From positions 124,001 to 188,000 of the forward strand of contig JACKAE010000005.1 of the NCBI GenBank assembly GCA_020635205.1: 64,000 nt of DNA, in the 5' to 3' direction. Below, piece by piece: positions 25,386-34,968 of this stretch (the stretch's first letter is position 1; every line of letters begins with the position of its first letter). The position numbers were made by a program, and so were the translations under genes. Origin of the DNA: Ignavibacteria bacterium (lineage in GTDB: Bacteria; Bacteroidota; Ignavibacteria; OLB7). A model generated the notes under the pieces. The model worked only from the letters and a program-made list of their open reading frames with translations, did no database searches and was not told where the DNA came from.

Positions 25386-27668
25386 ATGGCCGTTAAAATC
25401 AAGAGAGAAGATGCGCTCCGCTATCATCGTGAGGGGCGACCGGGGAAAATTGGTATCGTCTCGACAAAGCCAGTATCAACGCAACGCGATCTTTCCTTAG
25501 CCTACACACCCGGTGTTGCCGAACCTTGCCGAGACATTGCCGAAAATGTTGAGAAGGTGTACGACTACACGGCTAAAGGAAATCTGGTTGCGGTAATTAC
25601 CAACGGCACGGCTGTGCTCGGACTCGGAAACATTGGCCCAGAAGCGGGGAAGCCGGTGATGGAGGGGAAGGGAGTTCTCTTCAAAAAATTTGCTGATATC
25701 GACGTTTTCGATATTGAGTTAAATGCAACCACACCGGAGAAATTGGTCGAGACGATCATGGCATTGGAGCCGACCTTCGGTGGCATCAATCTCGAAGATA
25801 TTAAAGCACCCGAATGCTTTGTCGTGGAAGAGGTGCTGAAAGCGCAGATGAATATCCCGGTCTTCCACGACGACCAACATGGGACGGCAATCATATCGGG
25901 TGCGGCACTTATCAATGCACTCGACCTACAAGGGAAGAAGATCGACGAGGTGAAAATCGTAGTCTCCGGTGCTGGGGCTGCGGCAATCAGTTGCTCCCGC
26001 TTCTACGTGCTGCTCGGCGCAAAGAGGGAGAATATCTTCATGGCTGATCGGGATGGGCTGATCTGGTCCGGACGTGATGACCTTGACCCCTACAAAGCAG
26101 AGTTTGCCAACGGAGATGCCTCGGCAACGCTTGCAGAGTTAATGGAGGGAGCCGATGTCTTGGTTGGCCTTTCTGCAGGTGGAGTTGTTTCCAAAGAGAT
26201 GGTTGCCGTGATGGGAGAGCGTCCGATCGTCTTCGCCATGGCAAACCCTGATCCAGAGATTAGTTGGGAGGATGCCACATCTGTGCGGGACGATTTGATT
26301 ATGGCAACTGGTAGAAGTGATTATCCGAACCAGGTGAACAATGTGCTCGGGTTCCCCTTCATCTTTCGTGGGGCACTCGATGTCAGGGCGCGAGCCATTA
26401 ACGATGAGATGAAGCTCGCTGCCGCCTACGCACTTGCCGAGCTTGCCCGCGAAGACGTTCCCGACTCAGTGATCCGAAGCTACGGTGATGAGCCGATTAG
26501 CTATGGCCCGAACTACATCATTCCGAAACCATTCGACGATCGAGTTCTCCTTTCGGTCTGTCCCGCAGTGGCGAAGGCGGCTATTGAGACCGGTGTTGCC
26601 CGGAAGAAGATCACAGATTGGGATGCTTACTGCGACAATCTGGAGGCACGGCTTGGACGGTCACGAGGTTTCATGGTTCCGATCATCAACCGAGCGCAGG
26701 CTCGGCGTCCACTAAAGCGCATTGCATTCCCTGAGGGGGATGAATTGCCAATCTTGCGAGCTGCTGGGCGGCTGGTAGAAGAGGGAATTTGCCACCCAAT
26801 CCTCTTGGGTAACCCTGATTCAATTCGGAGAGTTGCAGCGGAGGTACACGTTGATCTTGAGGGAATTGAGATTGTTGATCCGATGGAGGATAAGCGTCGC
26901 TTTCTCTATCGCGAGGAGCTGTTTCGCTCACGCGCACGCAAGGGGGTAACCGAGACAATGGCGCGCCGCCTTCTCTTCCGAACTCGCTGGTTTGGCATGA
27001 TGATGGTTCAACAGGGGGATGCCGACGGTTTGGTTGCTGGCGTCTCGATGTCGTATGCGGACGTGATTCGTCCTGCCTTGCAGACGATTGGGCGGAATCC
27101 TCGCTATTCTCGTGTTGCCGGACTCTACGTGATTATCAACGAGGAGGGGAAACGATTTTTCCTTGCCGATACTACGGTAAACATTGATCCGAGTGCGGAA
27201 GATTTGGCTCATATTGCACAGATGGCAGCAGAGACAGCACGTCGATTTGGGGTTCGCCCTCGCGTTGCGATGCTCTCCTTCTCAAATTTTGGGGATTCGA
27301 GCCATCCGAACGCGCAGAAGATGCAGCAGGCGACAGAGCTTGTGCAAGAAGCGGCACCGAATTTGCTTGTTGACGGAGAAATGCAGGCTGATACAGCGGT
27401 GGTAAAGGATATTTTGCAGGAGCACTATCCCTTCAACAAGCTCGGAGGGGAGAGTGCAAACGTTCTTATCTTTCCAAATATTGACGCTGGGAACATTGCC
27501 TACAAACTTCTGATGCGTATTGGTTCGTGCGAGGCGATTGGCCCGATTCTGATGGGGATGAACAAACCGGTGCACGTGCTACAAACATCGAGCGATGTGC
27601 AAGACATCGTCAACATTGCAGCCATTACCGTAAACGAAGCATGGGAAGCCGACAAGCTGAAGAAGTAA
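25386..27668 (+). CDS. maeB: NADP-dependent malic enzyme with phosphotransacetylase-like domain
   Basis: 760 residues, the usual length of MaeB. Malic domain: SLAYTPGVAEPCRDIA (catalytic Tyr), TNGTAVLGLGNIGPEAGKPV, FKKFADIDVFDIEL (catalytic Lys region), DDQHGTAII. NAD(P)-binding domain: IVVSGAGAAAISCSRF and FAMANPDPEI. PTA/PTB-like domain from about residue 430: RIAFPEGDELPILRAA, GLVAGVSMSYADVIRPAL, LSFSNFGDSSHPNAQKM and ESANVLIFPNIDAGNIAYKL. It oxidatively decarboxylates malate to pyruvate; the C-terminal domain is usually regulatory and binds acetyl-CoA. It follows dapF by 57 bp and may share a transcript. Confidence 0.95.
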   Translation: MAVKIKREDALRYHREGRPGKIGIVSTKPVSTQRDLSLAYTPGVAEPCRDIAENVEKVYDYTAKGNLVAVITNGTAVLGLGNIGPEAGKPVMEGKGVLFKKFADIDVFDIELNATTPEKLVETIMALEPTFGGINLEDIKAPECFVVEEVLKAQMNIPVFHDDQHGTAIISGAALINALDLQGKKIDEVKIVVSGAGAAAISCSRFYVLLGAKRENIFMADRDGLIWSGRDDLDPYKAEFANGDASATLAELMEGADVLVGLSAGGVVSKEMVAVMGERPIVFAMANPDPEISWEDATSVRDDLIMATGRSDYPNQVNNVLGFPFIFRGALDVRARAINDEMKLAAAYALAELAREDVPDSVIRSYGDEPISYGPNYIIPKPFDDRVLLSVCPAVAKAAIETGVARKKITDWDAYCDNLEARLGRSRGFMVPIINRAQARRPLKRIAFPEGDELPILRAAGRLVEEGICHPILLGNPDSIRRVAAEVHVDLEGIEIVDPMEDKRRFLYREELFRSRARKGVTETMARRLLFRTRWFGMMMVQQGDADGLVAGVSMSYADVIRPALQTIGRNPRYSRVAGLYVIINEEGKRFFLADTTVNIDPSAEDLAHIAQMAAETARRFGVRPRVAMLSFSNFGDSSHPNAQKMQQATELVQEAAPNLLVDGEMQADTAVVKDILQEHYPFNKLGGESANVLIFPNIDAGNIAYKLLMRIGSCEAIGPILMGMNKPVHVLQTSSDVQDIVNIAAITVNEAWEADKLKK

Positions 27669-27787
27669 AGGAAATAGGTAAAACTATGAGGGAAATGAGC
27701 GACGGCGAGGATTTCGTGATTTGTGCTTGGATGAATGGGATTAGATAAAGTTGTTGTGACAAATGAATCTGGCTAACTTTTTACTGC

Positions 27788-28462
27788 ATGGGGACGTTAC
27801 CAAATAGCGATAATAGAACGGGCACTTCTCAGGTGAACAGAGAGCGTTCGATCGGCATCGGATCAGAGAGTACCGGGCACAAAAGCCGGGGACATTTGCT
27901 GTCATTAGAGGCGATTGAAGCCGTCAGGTGGCGAGAAAATATTTTGCTGCGGAAAATTGCTGAGGGAGATCAAGGGGCGTTCATGGAACTGTATGAACGC
28001 TATGCAGACCGCCTGTTTCTCTTCTGTCATCGAATGATGGGAGACCGCGACAAGGCGAAAGATGCCGTGCAAAATGCTCTGATAAAGATTTACGAACGTG
28101 CAGGTCAGTATCAGGAGGACACAAATCCGTCCGCTTGGATATTTCGCATAGCTCGCAATGTCTGTATTGACATGATCCGGGCTGAGAAAGAGTATGACCA
28201 AATAGATGAAGAGGTTCTTCCTACACAGGAGCCACAAACACGTGATGTGGCACTGCAGGATATGTTGACCAGTGAGATTGAAGCACTCCCAACAATTTAC
28301 CGCGAGGCAGTTGTCCTCCGGGATGTTCAGGGGCACTCCTATAAGGAGATTGCTGAGATTGTGGATGCTCCCCTCTCTACTGTCAAGTTTCGCATCTTTA
28401 AAGCACGTGATATTCTTCGAGATCGCCTTCAAGGTTTTCTCAGGAGTGATGGAACAGCATGA
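27788..28462 (+). CDS. ECF-type RNA polymerase sigma factor (second pair)
   Basis: 224 residues with an N-terminal extension of about 55 residues rich in Ser/Gly/Arg before region 2 (AFMELYERYADRLFLFCHRM, DKAKDAVQNALIKIYERAG, PSAWIFRIARNVCIDMIR). Region 4 reads LPTIYREAVVLRDVQGHSYK, EIAEIVDAPLSTVKFRIF, KARDILRDRL. Region-4 motifs are textbook, so the call is firm. The start is less certain, because the extension may be shorter. The stop overlaps the ATG of the following small membrane gene (ATGA at 28459), the usual layout for an anti-sigma factor. Confidence 0.92.
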   Translation: MGTLPNSDNRTGTSQVNRERSIGIGSESTGHKSRGHLLSLEAIEAVRWRENILLRKIAEGDQGAFMELYERYADRLFLFCHRMMGDRDKAKDAVQNALIKIYERAGQYQEDTNPSAWIFRIARNVCIDMIRAEKEYDQIDEEVLPTQEPQTRDVALQDMLTSEIEALPTIYREAVVLRDVQGHSYKEIAEIVDAPLSTVKFRIFKARDILRDRLQGFLRSDGTA

Positions 28463-29046
28463 ACGAACAACTACACAATATACTTGACGGTGATTTTTCC
28501 GCTAACAGCCGCGAACAACTCTTCAGTGGCCCTGAAGAGGAGCAAGAATTTCATGAGCTTCGTGCGCTTACGGAAGAACTCCGGCACAATGCAGATCACA
28601 GTGGTCTGACCTCATCTGAACGGGTAGCGATTGGAGCAGGAGTCGCGGCCGCACTCGGCTTTCAGCCAGTGCCAACAATTGCTGCCGGGGCAGTTGGGGG
28701 AGCCTCGTCATCGTCCGGGTGGATTCTAAAGAGCATTGCAACTCTCCTTCTCGGCATTGTAATTGGTGCAGGAGGATTTGCCCTCTACGACAGAGGGGGG
28801 AGCGACAAGGAGGATATCAAAACGGTTGGTGTTCAAGTCCACTCCACAACGCCAACCTTTTTTCCGTTTGCCGTACCAGAGCCTTCAGCCGGAGCCGCCT
28901 GCGATTCGTTGGTAGTAGAGTTGCAGGACTCACTGAGAATGTTGCAGCAGGTAGATCGGGGCTCAACAAAGGCTCGGAAGTCAGGGAAGAAGAAATGGCG
29001 GTCGCCGCATGGCCCAGCTGTTGCGGGTGAGCCAGTGAATCAATAA
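28459..29046 (+). CDS. Probable anti-sigma factor, single-pass membrane protein
   Basis: 195 residues. The cytoplasmic N-terminal part is acidic and helical (EEEQEFHELRALTEELRHN) and would bind the sigma factor. A Gly/Ala-rich stretch leads into one transmembrane helix at about residues 90-108 (SIATLLLGIVIGAGGFALY). The C-terminal part is a short periplasmic segment ending in a basic tail (TKARKSGKKKWRS). No zinc-binding HxxxCxxC motif is visible, so it is not a ZAS-type anti-sigma. The role rests on position (4-bp overlap with the ECF sigma gene) and topology. Confidence 0.7.
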   Translation: MNEQLHNILDGDFSANSREQLFSGPEEEQEFHELRALTEELRHNADHSGLTSSERVAIGAGVAAALGFQPVPTIAAGAVGGASSSSGWILKSIATLLLGIVIGAGGFALYDRGGSDKEDIKTVGVQVHSTTPTFFPFAVPEPSAGAACDSLVVELQDSLRMLQQVDRGSTKARKSGKKKWRSPHGPAVAGEPVNQ

Positions 29047-29212
29047 AGAAAGAAGTGTGAGGGCAAAGAAGATTTTTTTCTTCACTCGCTAACCTTTCCC
29101 TCCCTCGTTCCGTTATGCTAATGGTGCATGGGAGACACCTTATCTGACTTCTCTTGTGGAGGGAACCTCAATTAAAACTGAGCGTCGATCCACAACTGAA
29201 GTCAGAAGACAT

Positions 29213-29252
29213 AAACGGAAGCGCGATGCATGGGACGCGCTTCCGTTTTTTT
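29213..29252 (+). terminator. Strong intrinsic terminator after the second sigma operon
   Basis: A perfect 13-bp stem, AAACGGAAGCGCG (29213-29225) with CGCGCTTCCGTTT (29236-29248), with a 10-base loop and a T-run to 29251. Confidence 0.85.
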
Positions 29253-29423
29253 ATCTGTTCTTCTCTAATCAAGGTCCTCTTCCTCAAGAGCCTTTTGTAT
29301 ATGTACGTACTTCTCAAGCTATAGCTCTGGCTGTCTCTCTAACAAACCGTCAGTGCCTCAACTCTTCGCCCTATACGCTCTAAGGCTTCGGCTAACATCT
29401 CCATAATCTGCTCGGCTATTTTG

Positions 29424-29445
29424 ATAGCTTTGGATTCCAAAGCTA
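29424..29445. repeat. Short intergenic palindrome
   Basis: ATAGCTTTGG and CCAAAGCTAT are exact 10-bp arms around ATT. No T-tract follows on either strand, so it is not a typical terminator. Confidence 0.5.
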
Positions 29446-29658
29446 TTCCTTCCGGTTATTTCTATACAAGTGCATTTCTTGCCTTGTTGTCGAGGGCTGA
29501 CTGCCGGAAAATGAAGATCATTGTTTGAGAGATGTGACATTCACACAATCAGTAGAGTCCTTTCCCATACCACCAAGTCCAACCAAATGTTCAGATCTTA
29601 TGCAGGTCTATTTCCTGCGTAGGGCACTGGCAACAACCACTTTCTAATCTGGATTATT

Positions 29659-32600
29659 ATGATCTGTGTACGTAGGGTATGCTCTACCCTTCTCTTGGTG
29701 TGCCTTGCAGTAGAAGTCCTTTCGGCGCAAGGGAACGAGAATTGGATTGATGGCTGGAGACTTTCCGGACCAGAAGATGATATTCGGGTTGCTATATGGG
29801 ACGGTAGTGATCTGTTTATCGGTGGCGAATTTACCTCAGTAACTGGAGATGCAATCAACTACATTGCCCGGTGGGATGGTTCGGCTTGGGAGGGGCTTGG
29901 CGTAGGAGACAGCAATGGTGTCAATGGTCCTGTCTACGCAATCGCGGTTAACGGCGATAACGTCTACGTTGGTGGATCGTTCACCGAAGCGGGGGGAGTA
30001 AAGACCAAGAACATTGCAGTCTGGAATCGAAGGACAGAAACTTGGAGTCGGTTGGGTGATGGCTTGCGAGGGCTTCCCACCAGTCGGGTGGAGTCATTGA
30101 TATTACACGAAGGTCAGGTATATGCAGGTGGGAGTTTTGTTGTAGCCGGGAGCATAATTTCAGTAAACATTGCTCGGTGGGATGGGAGCAAGTGGCACAG
30201 GGTGGGAACGGGAGTCAACGACGATGTCTATGCACTTACAGTTGACGAAGAATATCTCTATGCAGGGGGTGACTTTACAGTGGCTGGCGATATTCCTTCG
30301 CATGGAGTTGCACGATACCATATCCCGACGAGCCAATGGGAGGGGATGAACAGCTCGTTGACAATACTTCAGACAACTCTCCGAACAACAGTCAGAGCCA
30401 TTGTAGCGGATGAAAACTTTATCTATATCGGTGGATACTTCGATGTGATATCTGGAAAAACGGTCAACAATGTTGCACGCTGGAAGAAAACGACAGGGGA
30501 GTGGTCCGACCTAAATCTGGGTGTTTCCAGAACACCTCAACCTGTATACAATACTGACTATTTAGGACGCCCGGTAGTTCACGCACTGGCAATGTGGCAA
30601 GGAGATCTGTTAGTCGGTGGAGAGTTTGATATGCTCGTGAGCAGGCCGACTGAGTATCCCCCAAGGATACTCCCCCATATCGATACACTCGCCTGGACCA
30701 CAACGCACACAATTCTCAACATCGTGCGTTGGCACACAAGAACCGAAGAGTGGTCAGCCTGGGGGAATGGTTTGGTATATGACAATGCTACCTTCACGAA
30801 AATCTTTTTATACGGAGGTGTCGTCAGTAGTTCATCAACAGTACTTCCAGGGTTCAATCCAGCGTGGGTATCAACAATTGCAGTTGCCGATGGTGGAGAG
30901 GTAACGTTCGGAGGGCACTTTAATCTGTTCGGTGGGGGAAGTCTTGCACTAACGTCAGTTGCCACCAATTTTCGCTCAAAAGTCATGACATCAAACATCT
31001 GTAAACTGAAGGAAACGGATACGGGTGATGTTTGGTCGGTGCTTGGTGATGATGGATACGGGGCTGGGTATGATGAGCAAATTCAGGCGATGGTTGACGA
31101 TGGTGAGTTTATCTACGTTGCAGGAGTGTTCGAGGATCTCTCGTCCGGAGCATCAAACATCGTCAGGATTAACAAGGAGACCAATGTTCGAGAGAGTCTG
31201 GGAGAGAATACATCCACAGGTCCTTTCAAAATTTTGGAGGTTACTTCTCTGGCGATGATCGGCGAGGACCTCTACGCAACGGGAAGGTTTGGATACGGGA
31301 ACCTCGATTCAATTCCGAATAGAACGAGAGTGGCTCGCTGGAACAAGCAGCAACGAGAGTGGACTCCGTTGGAGGATGTTTTTACCTCGCTACCAGGCTA
31401 CACGCTTGTGGTAATGGGAAATGATATCCTTGTAGGAGATTGGAAGGGACTTCGGATCTGGGATGGCGAATCCTGGAGCATTCCCGAGGGAGGGCCAAGT
31501 GGAGCTGTGTATTCTATCTGCGTTCAAGGCGACGATGTCTACCTTGCCGGAAACTTCACAACTGTTGGGACAGATACTGTCAACAATATTGTTCGATGGA
31601 ACAGGATCTCGGGAGAGTGGTCGCCGCTCGGAAAGGGAATTGATATCCGAGTGTTCGGAGGAGGGATTTTTGCTCTCACTTTCTGGGAAGGAAAGCTCTA
31701 CGCAGGTGGTAATTATCTCTCAGCGGGAGGAGTGCCGCAAACGGCTGACTTGGCCTCGTGGGATCCGGTGAGCGAAAGGTGGGAACCTGTGTTCACTGGG
31801 ATAGAATCAAGTGGGAGGAGTGTGTATGCGCTCTGCCCTACCCAGTATGGACTCTACATTGGTGGATTGTTTGAGATATTTACCACAACAGGAGCTACAA
31901 ATACTGCACAGAACATCGCTCTCCTGAGCAAATCAGGCTGGAACGCACTCGGCGACGGTGTCATATCACTGGTTGGTGTAGACATCTTTGACCCTCGTCC
32001 TCGTCCCAACAGTATCGTTTTAGCACTGGTATCAGATGGCAAGCTCCTGCACGTTGGAGGGAACTTCGATGTTGTGGGGAACCGATCGGCTATCAACTTT
32101 GCCCAGTGGCTTCTGGCTCCGCCACCAATTGCAGTTGAAGGAGATGATGCTGACGATCCTTCATCGATATTTGCAGATGTTACTCCCTCCGAGAATGCCG
32201 AACCGCATACTTCCACATCGGATGACGATATATTCTGGGACGAACAGTTTGCAGCCCTTGCTGCCGCCAGTGGTACCAGTGACGATGTCTTTGCACTGGC
32301 AGCAGACAGGGAAGAAGTATATGTGGGTGGAGCGTTCGACAATGTTGTCGGGATTCAGGCTAACAGTATTGCTCTCTGGAATGGGAACGATTGGGAAGCT
32401 CTCGATGACGGTGTCGCATCAGGCGTGAACGGGCTTGTCTTCGCGCTTCTTCTAGAGGGAGATGATCTCTACGTCGGAGGACAGTTTACCCACGCAGGAG
32501 AAATCGAAGCGAACAACATAGCAGTCTGGAACAGGAAGACACGAAGGTGGCGGAGGTTGGGAGCTGGACTTCAGGGAGACCAGACAAATGTTCCCTTTGT

Positions 32601-34791
32601 CTCCGATATCTTGATTAAAAATGGAGAGGTCTACGTCGGCGGGCAGTTTGCGCAGGCAGGGTCGCGGCAGGCAAACAATGTGGCGAAGTGGAATGGGAGA
32701 GTCTGGGAGCCACTGGGAGAAGGTGTTGATGGCACAATTGCCGACCTTCAGGAGTATCGAGGAGATATCTATGTTGGTGGAAGTTTTGGAACAGCCGGAG
32801 GGGAGTCCAGCAGCGGGGTTGCATTCTGGGATGGGACGGCGTGGCACGGAATGAATGGGGGAGTGTCAGGTGTTGTGAACTGTCTTGAGGTAATGGAGTA
32901 TCCCTATCGGCGGTTTGACCCTCTCAAAGTTATTGATACTCTTGCTTCCTATCCTGACTCAATACTGGTGATCGGCGGGAAATTTACTGTCAGTGGTGTT
33001 CGGGAAGATTCGTTTATAAATGAAGTTTCGACATATACCTGGCGTACAATCCAGAATGTAGTTGGGTGGGGAGAAAATTCTTTGTCGGGAAGGAGTGAGT
33101 TTGTGCAGGCAATGCTTCTCTCTTCTTCTCAAATGGAAGAGGTTCGCGATATTCTGGCGGATGGAGTCAACATGTATATTGCCGGCAACTATCAATTTGA
33201 TATTGACGACGAAGGACGCGCAAGTTCTCAGGGAGTCAGAAAGAATATCTGCGTTATCTACAACGACACGATTATCCGATGGAGTACCTTTGGCGGCCCA
33301 TATCGTGAGGCACCACTCTTCGATATGCAGTTCGGTGTTGACGGCCCGGTAAATGCTTTAGTCAAAAGTCGAAATCGGATTATTGCTGGGGGTAGTTTCT
33401 CGACTGCTGCTCACGTTCGGGCGGCAAATATTGCCGAGTGGGATATTGTGGTTGAGCGGTGGAGACCCCTTGTTTCGGGTGCTCCCCTTGGAAGTAACCG
33501 TGTGCTGACCTTCCACCGAAACTCTCTCTACAGTGGAGGAAGTTTTCGTATTAAGGAAGATCCGGACGAGTATGTGAAAAAAGAGAATTACATCGCGCGT
33601 GTTGGCAGTACTGGCTGGCATGTTGTTGACGGGATAGTGCGGGGAGATATCTACAGCATCACAGATGCAGGAGATGAGTTGTTCATTGGGGGTGCGTTTA
33701 CTACAGCCGACGGCAAGATTGCAGTAAACGTCGTTCGCTGGGATTCTCTCTCCGGCTCTTGGAGTGCAGTTACCCCGGGAAGTGGTCTGGCCGACGACAA
33801 CGGAGTGTCGTATGTGGTTGCACTCAAGGCAACCGACGAGAAGCTATATGTGGGGGGACGGTTCAATGTTGTCGATACGTTTGTAACTCCTCACGTAGCC
33901 TCTTGGAATCGAACTACTGGAATCTGGGAGAGGCTGGGGAGTGGGTTGGACCAACCGGTTTGGGCACTCGATGTGGATGAAGATGGAGTGCTCTATGCCG
34001 GGGGGGACTTCTCTTACTCAGGGAACAAGCCTGTGCGCGGTGTCGCTCGTTGGGATGGTACTGAGTGGCAACCACTCGGAGAAGGTGTAGATGGCAATGT
34101 TCGCTCGTTGATTGTTGCTGAAGGGAAGGTCTACGTTGGCGGAACCTTCAACCAGGTTGGAGGGGATGTCGAGGCAACAAATATCGCCGTATGGGATATT
34201 GCAACGCAAACGTGGAGTTCTCTGGGTGAGGGGTTGTCGGCACGATTCAAGCCTTCGGTTCTGGCACTTGCCTACAAGGACGGAATACTCTTTGCCGGAG
34301 GTAATTTTACCGTCTCCGGCATTGACAGCGTCTATAACATTGCCAAATGGGATGGAGTCCGGTGGCAGGGGCTGGGAAGTGGAGCAAACAGTAGTGTCTG
34401 GGCAATTGTTCTGCAGGAGGGGGAGGTATACGTTGCCGGGGCATTCACGAAGGTGGGGCAGAAAAATTCTCCGTTCCTTGGTCTCTGGCACGAGCCTACA
34501 CTCTCGGTAGATGAGTATTGGGAAGCCCCGACAGCCGGTACGGCTGAGAGTCTCCCGAACCCGTTCGAGTCGACAACAACGATCCACTACACGCTTCCAC
34601 GCTACAGTCAGGTAGCGATTGGCATCTACGATGTCAGAGGAGTTGAAGTAACGCGCCTTGTCGACGATAGGAGAGAAGCTGGCGCACATTGGATCGAGTG
34701 GAAGCCGGAGGCTTCAATTCCCTCTGGACTCTACGTGATTCGGATGTACGTTGACGGACAAGTCATAACTCGGAAAATTGTCAGACAATAG
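29659..34791 (+). CDS. Giant secreted tandem-repeat (beta-propeller-like) protein with T9SS sorting domain
   Basis: 1710 residues. The signal peptide is MICVRRVCSTLLLVCLAVEV, cleaved near LSAQ. The protein is built from about 27 repeats of roughly 45-65 residues. Each has a Y-V-G-G-x-F-T-like strand, then A-G-G, N-I-A-x-W-N/D-x-x-T/S-x-x-W-x-x-L-G-x-G. Such repeats form strands like those of Kelch or other beta-propellers. An acidic linker near residues 830-870 (EGDDADDPSSIFAD) divides it into two halves. The last 80 residues are a T9SS sorting domain (SLPNPFESTTTIHYTL, YDVRGVEVTRL, IPSGLYVIRM). It is probably a surface adhesin or structural protein; the ligand is unknown. It stands alone, with its own terminator 27 bp downstream. 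Confidence 0.8.
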   Translation: MICVRRVCSTLLLVCLAVEVLSAQGNENWIDGWRLSGPEDDIRVAIWDGSDLFIGGEFTSVTGDAINYIARWDGSAWEGLGVGDSNGVNGPVYAIAVNGDNVYVGGSFTEAGGVKTKNIAVWNRRTETWSRLGDGLRGLPTSRVESLILHEGQVYAGGSFVVAGSIISVNIARWDGSKWHRVGTGVNDDVYALTVDEEYLYAGGDFTVAGDIPSHGVARYHIPTSQWEGMNSSLTILQTTLRTTVRAIVADENFIYIGGYFDVISGKTVNNVARWKKTTGEWSDLNLGVSRTPQPVYNTDYLGRPVVHALAMWQGDLLVGGEFDMLVSRPTEYPPRILPHIDTLAWTTTHTILNIVRWHTRTEEWSAWGNGLVYDNATFTKIFLYGGVVSSSSTVLPGFNPAWVSTIAVADGGEVTFGGHFNLFGGGSLALTSVATNFRSKVMTSNICKLKETDTGDVWSVLGDDGYGAGYDEQIQAMVDDGEFIYVAGVFEDLSSGASNIVRINKETNVRESLGENTSTGPFKILEVTSLAMIGEDLYATGRFGYGNLDSIPNRTRVARWNKQQREWTPLEDVFTSLPGYTLVVMGNDILVGDWKGLRIWDGESWSIPEGGPSGAVYSICVQGDDVYLAGNFTTVGTDTVNNIVRWNRISGEWSPLGKGIDIRVFGGGIFALTFWEGKLYAGGNYLSAGGVPQTADLASWDPVSERWEPVFTGIESSGRSVYALCPTQYGLYIGGLFEIFTTTGATNTAQNIALLSKSGWNALGDGVISLVGVDIFDPRPRPNSIVLALVSDGKLLHVGGNFDVVGNRSAINFAQWLLAPPPIAVEGDDADDPSSIFADVTPSENAEPHTSTSDDDIFWDEQFAALAAASGTSDDVFALAADREEVYVGGAFDNVVGIQANSIALWNGNDWEALDDGVASGVNGLVFALLLEGDDLYVGGQFTHAGEIEANNIAVWNRKTRRWRRLGAGLQGDQTNVPFVSDILIKNGEVYVGGQFAQAGSRQANNVAKWNGRVWEPLGEGVDGTIADLQEYRGDIYVGGSFGTAGGESSSGVAFWDGTAWHGMNGGVSGVVNCLEVMEYPYRRFDPLKVIDTLASYPDSILVIGGKFTVSGVREDSFINEVSTYTWRTIQNVVGWGENSLSGRSEFVQAMLLSSSQMEEVRDILADGVNMYIAGNYQFDIDDEGRASSQGVRKNICVIYNDTIIRWSTFGGPYREAPLFDMQFGVDGPVNALVKSRNRIIAGGSFSTAAHVRAANIAEWDIVVERWRPLVSGAPLGSNRVLTFHRNSLYSGGSFRIKEDPDEYVKKENYIARVGSTGWHVVDGIVRGDIYSITDAGDELFIGGAFTTADGKIAVNVVRWDSLSGSWSAVTPGSGLADDNGVSYVVALKATDEKLYVGGRFNVVDTFVTPHVASWNRTTGIWERLGSGLDQPVWALDVDEDGVLYAGGDFSYSGNKPVRGVARWDGTEWQPLGEGVDGNVRSLIVAEGKVYVGGTFNQVGGDVEATNIAVWDIATQTWSSLGEGLSARFKPSVLALAYKDGILFAGGNFTVSGIDSVYNIAKWDGVRWQGLGSGANSSVWAIVLQEGEVYVAGAFTKVGQKNSPFLGLWHEPTLSVDEYWEAPTAGTAESLPNPFESTTTIHYTLPRYSQVAIGIYDVRGVEVTRLVDDRREAGAHWIEWKPEASIPSGLYVIRMYVDGQVITRKIVRQ

Positions 34792-34817
34792 TGGGTGGGT
34801 GAATGTGCGGATGGTAG

Positions 34818-34861
34818 AAGATGCCGATGGGCCTTCCAGGTGGTCTGTCGGCATCTTTATT
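34818..34861 (+). terminator. Intrinsic terminator after the giant repeat-protein gene
   Basis: AAGATGCCGA (34818-34827) pairs with TCGGCATCTT (34848-34857), with a 20-base loop, then TTATTAT. It lies 27 bp after the stop codon. Confidence 0.7.
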
Positions 34862-34968
34862 ATATGGCCAGTAGTTTATAGTACAGCGAAAACAGAGTCT
34901 CGAAGGCAGAAGCAGGCAGAGAGGGGAAGCTCATTCTGAATGTAGAGAGGTCAATTGTATGGTGGACA

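Larger units (their letters stand above)
29047..29658. other. 612-bp intergenic region
   Basis: It contains the intrinsic terminator at 29213-29252 and a short palindrome at 29424-29445. A T-run hairpin, GAAGA-TTTTTT-TCTTC, near 29068 may be a second weak terminator. No open frame with a recognisable protein was seen. The 3' part presumably holds the promoter of the giant repeat protein gene; I saw no clear consensus. Confidence 0.5.
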
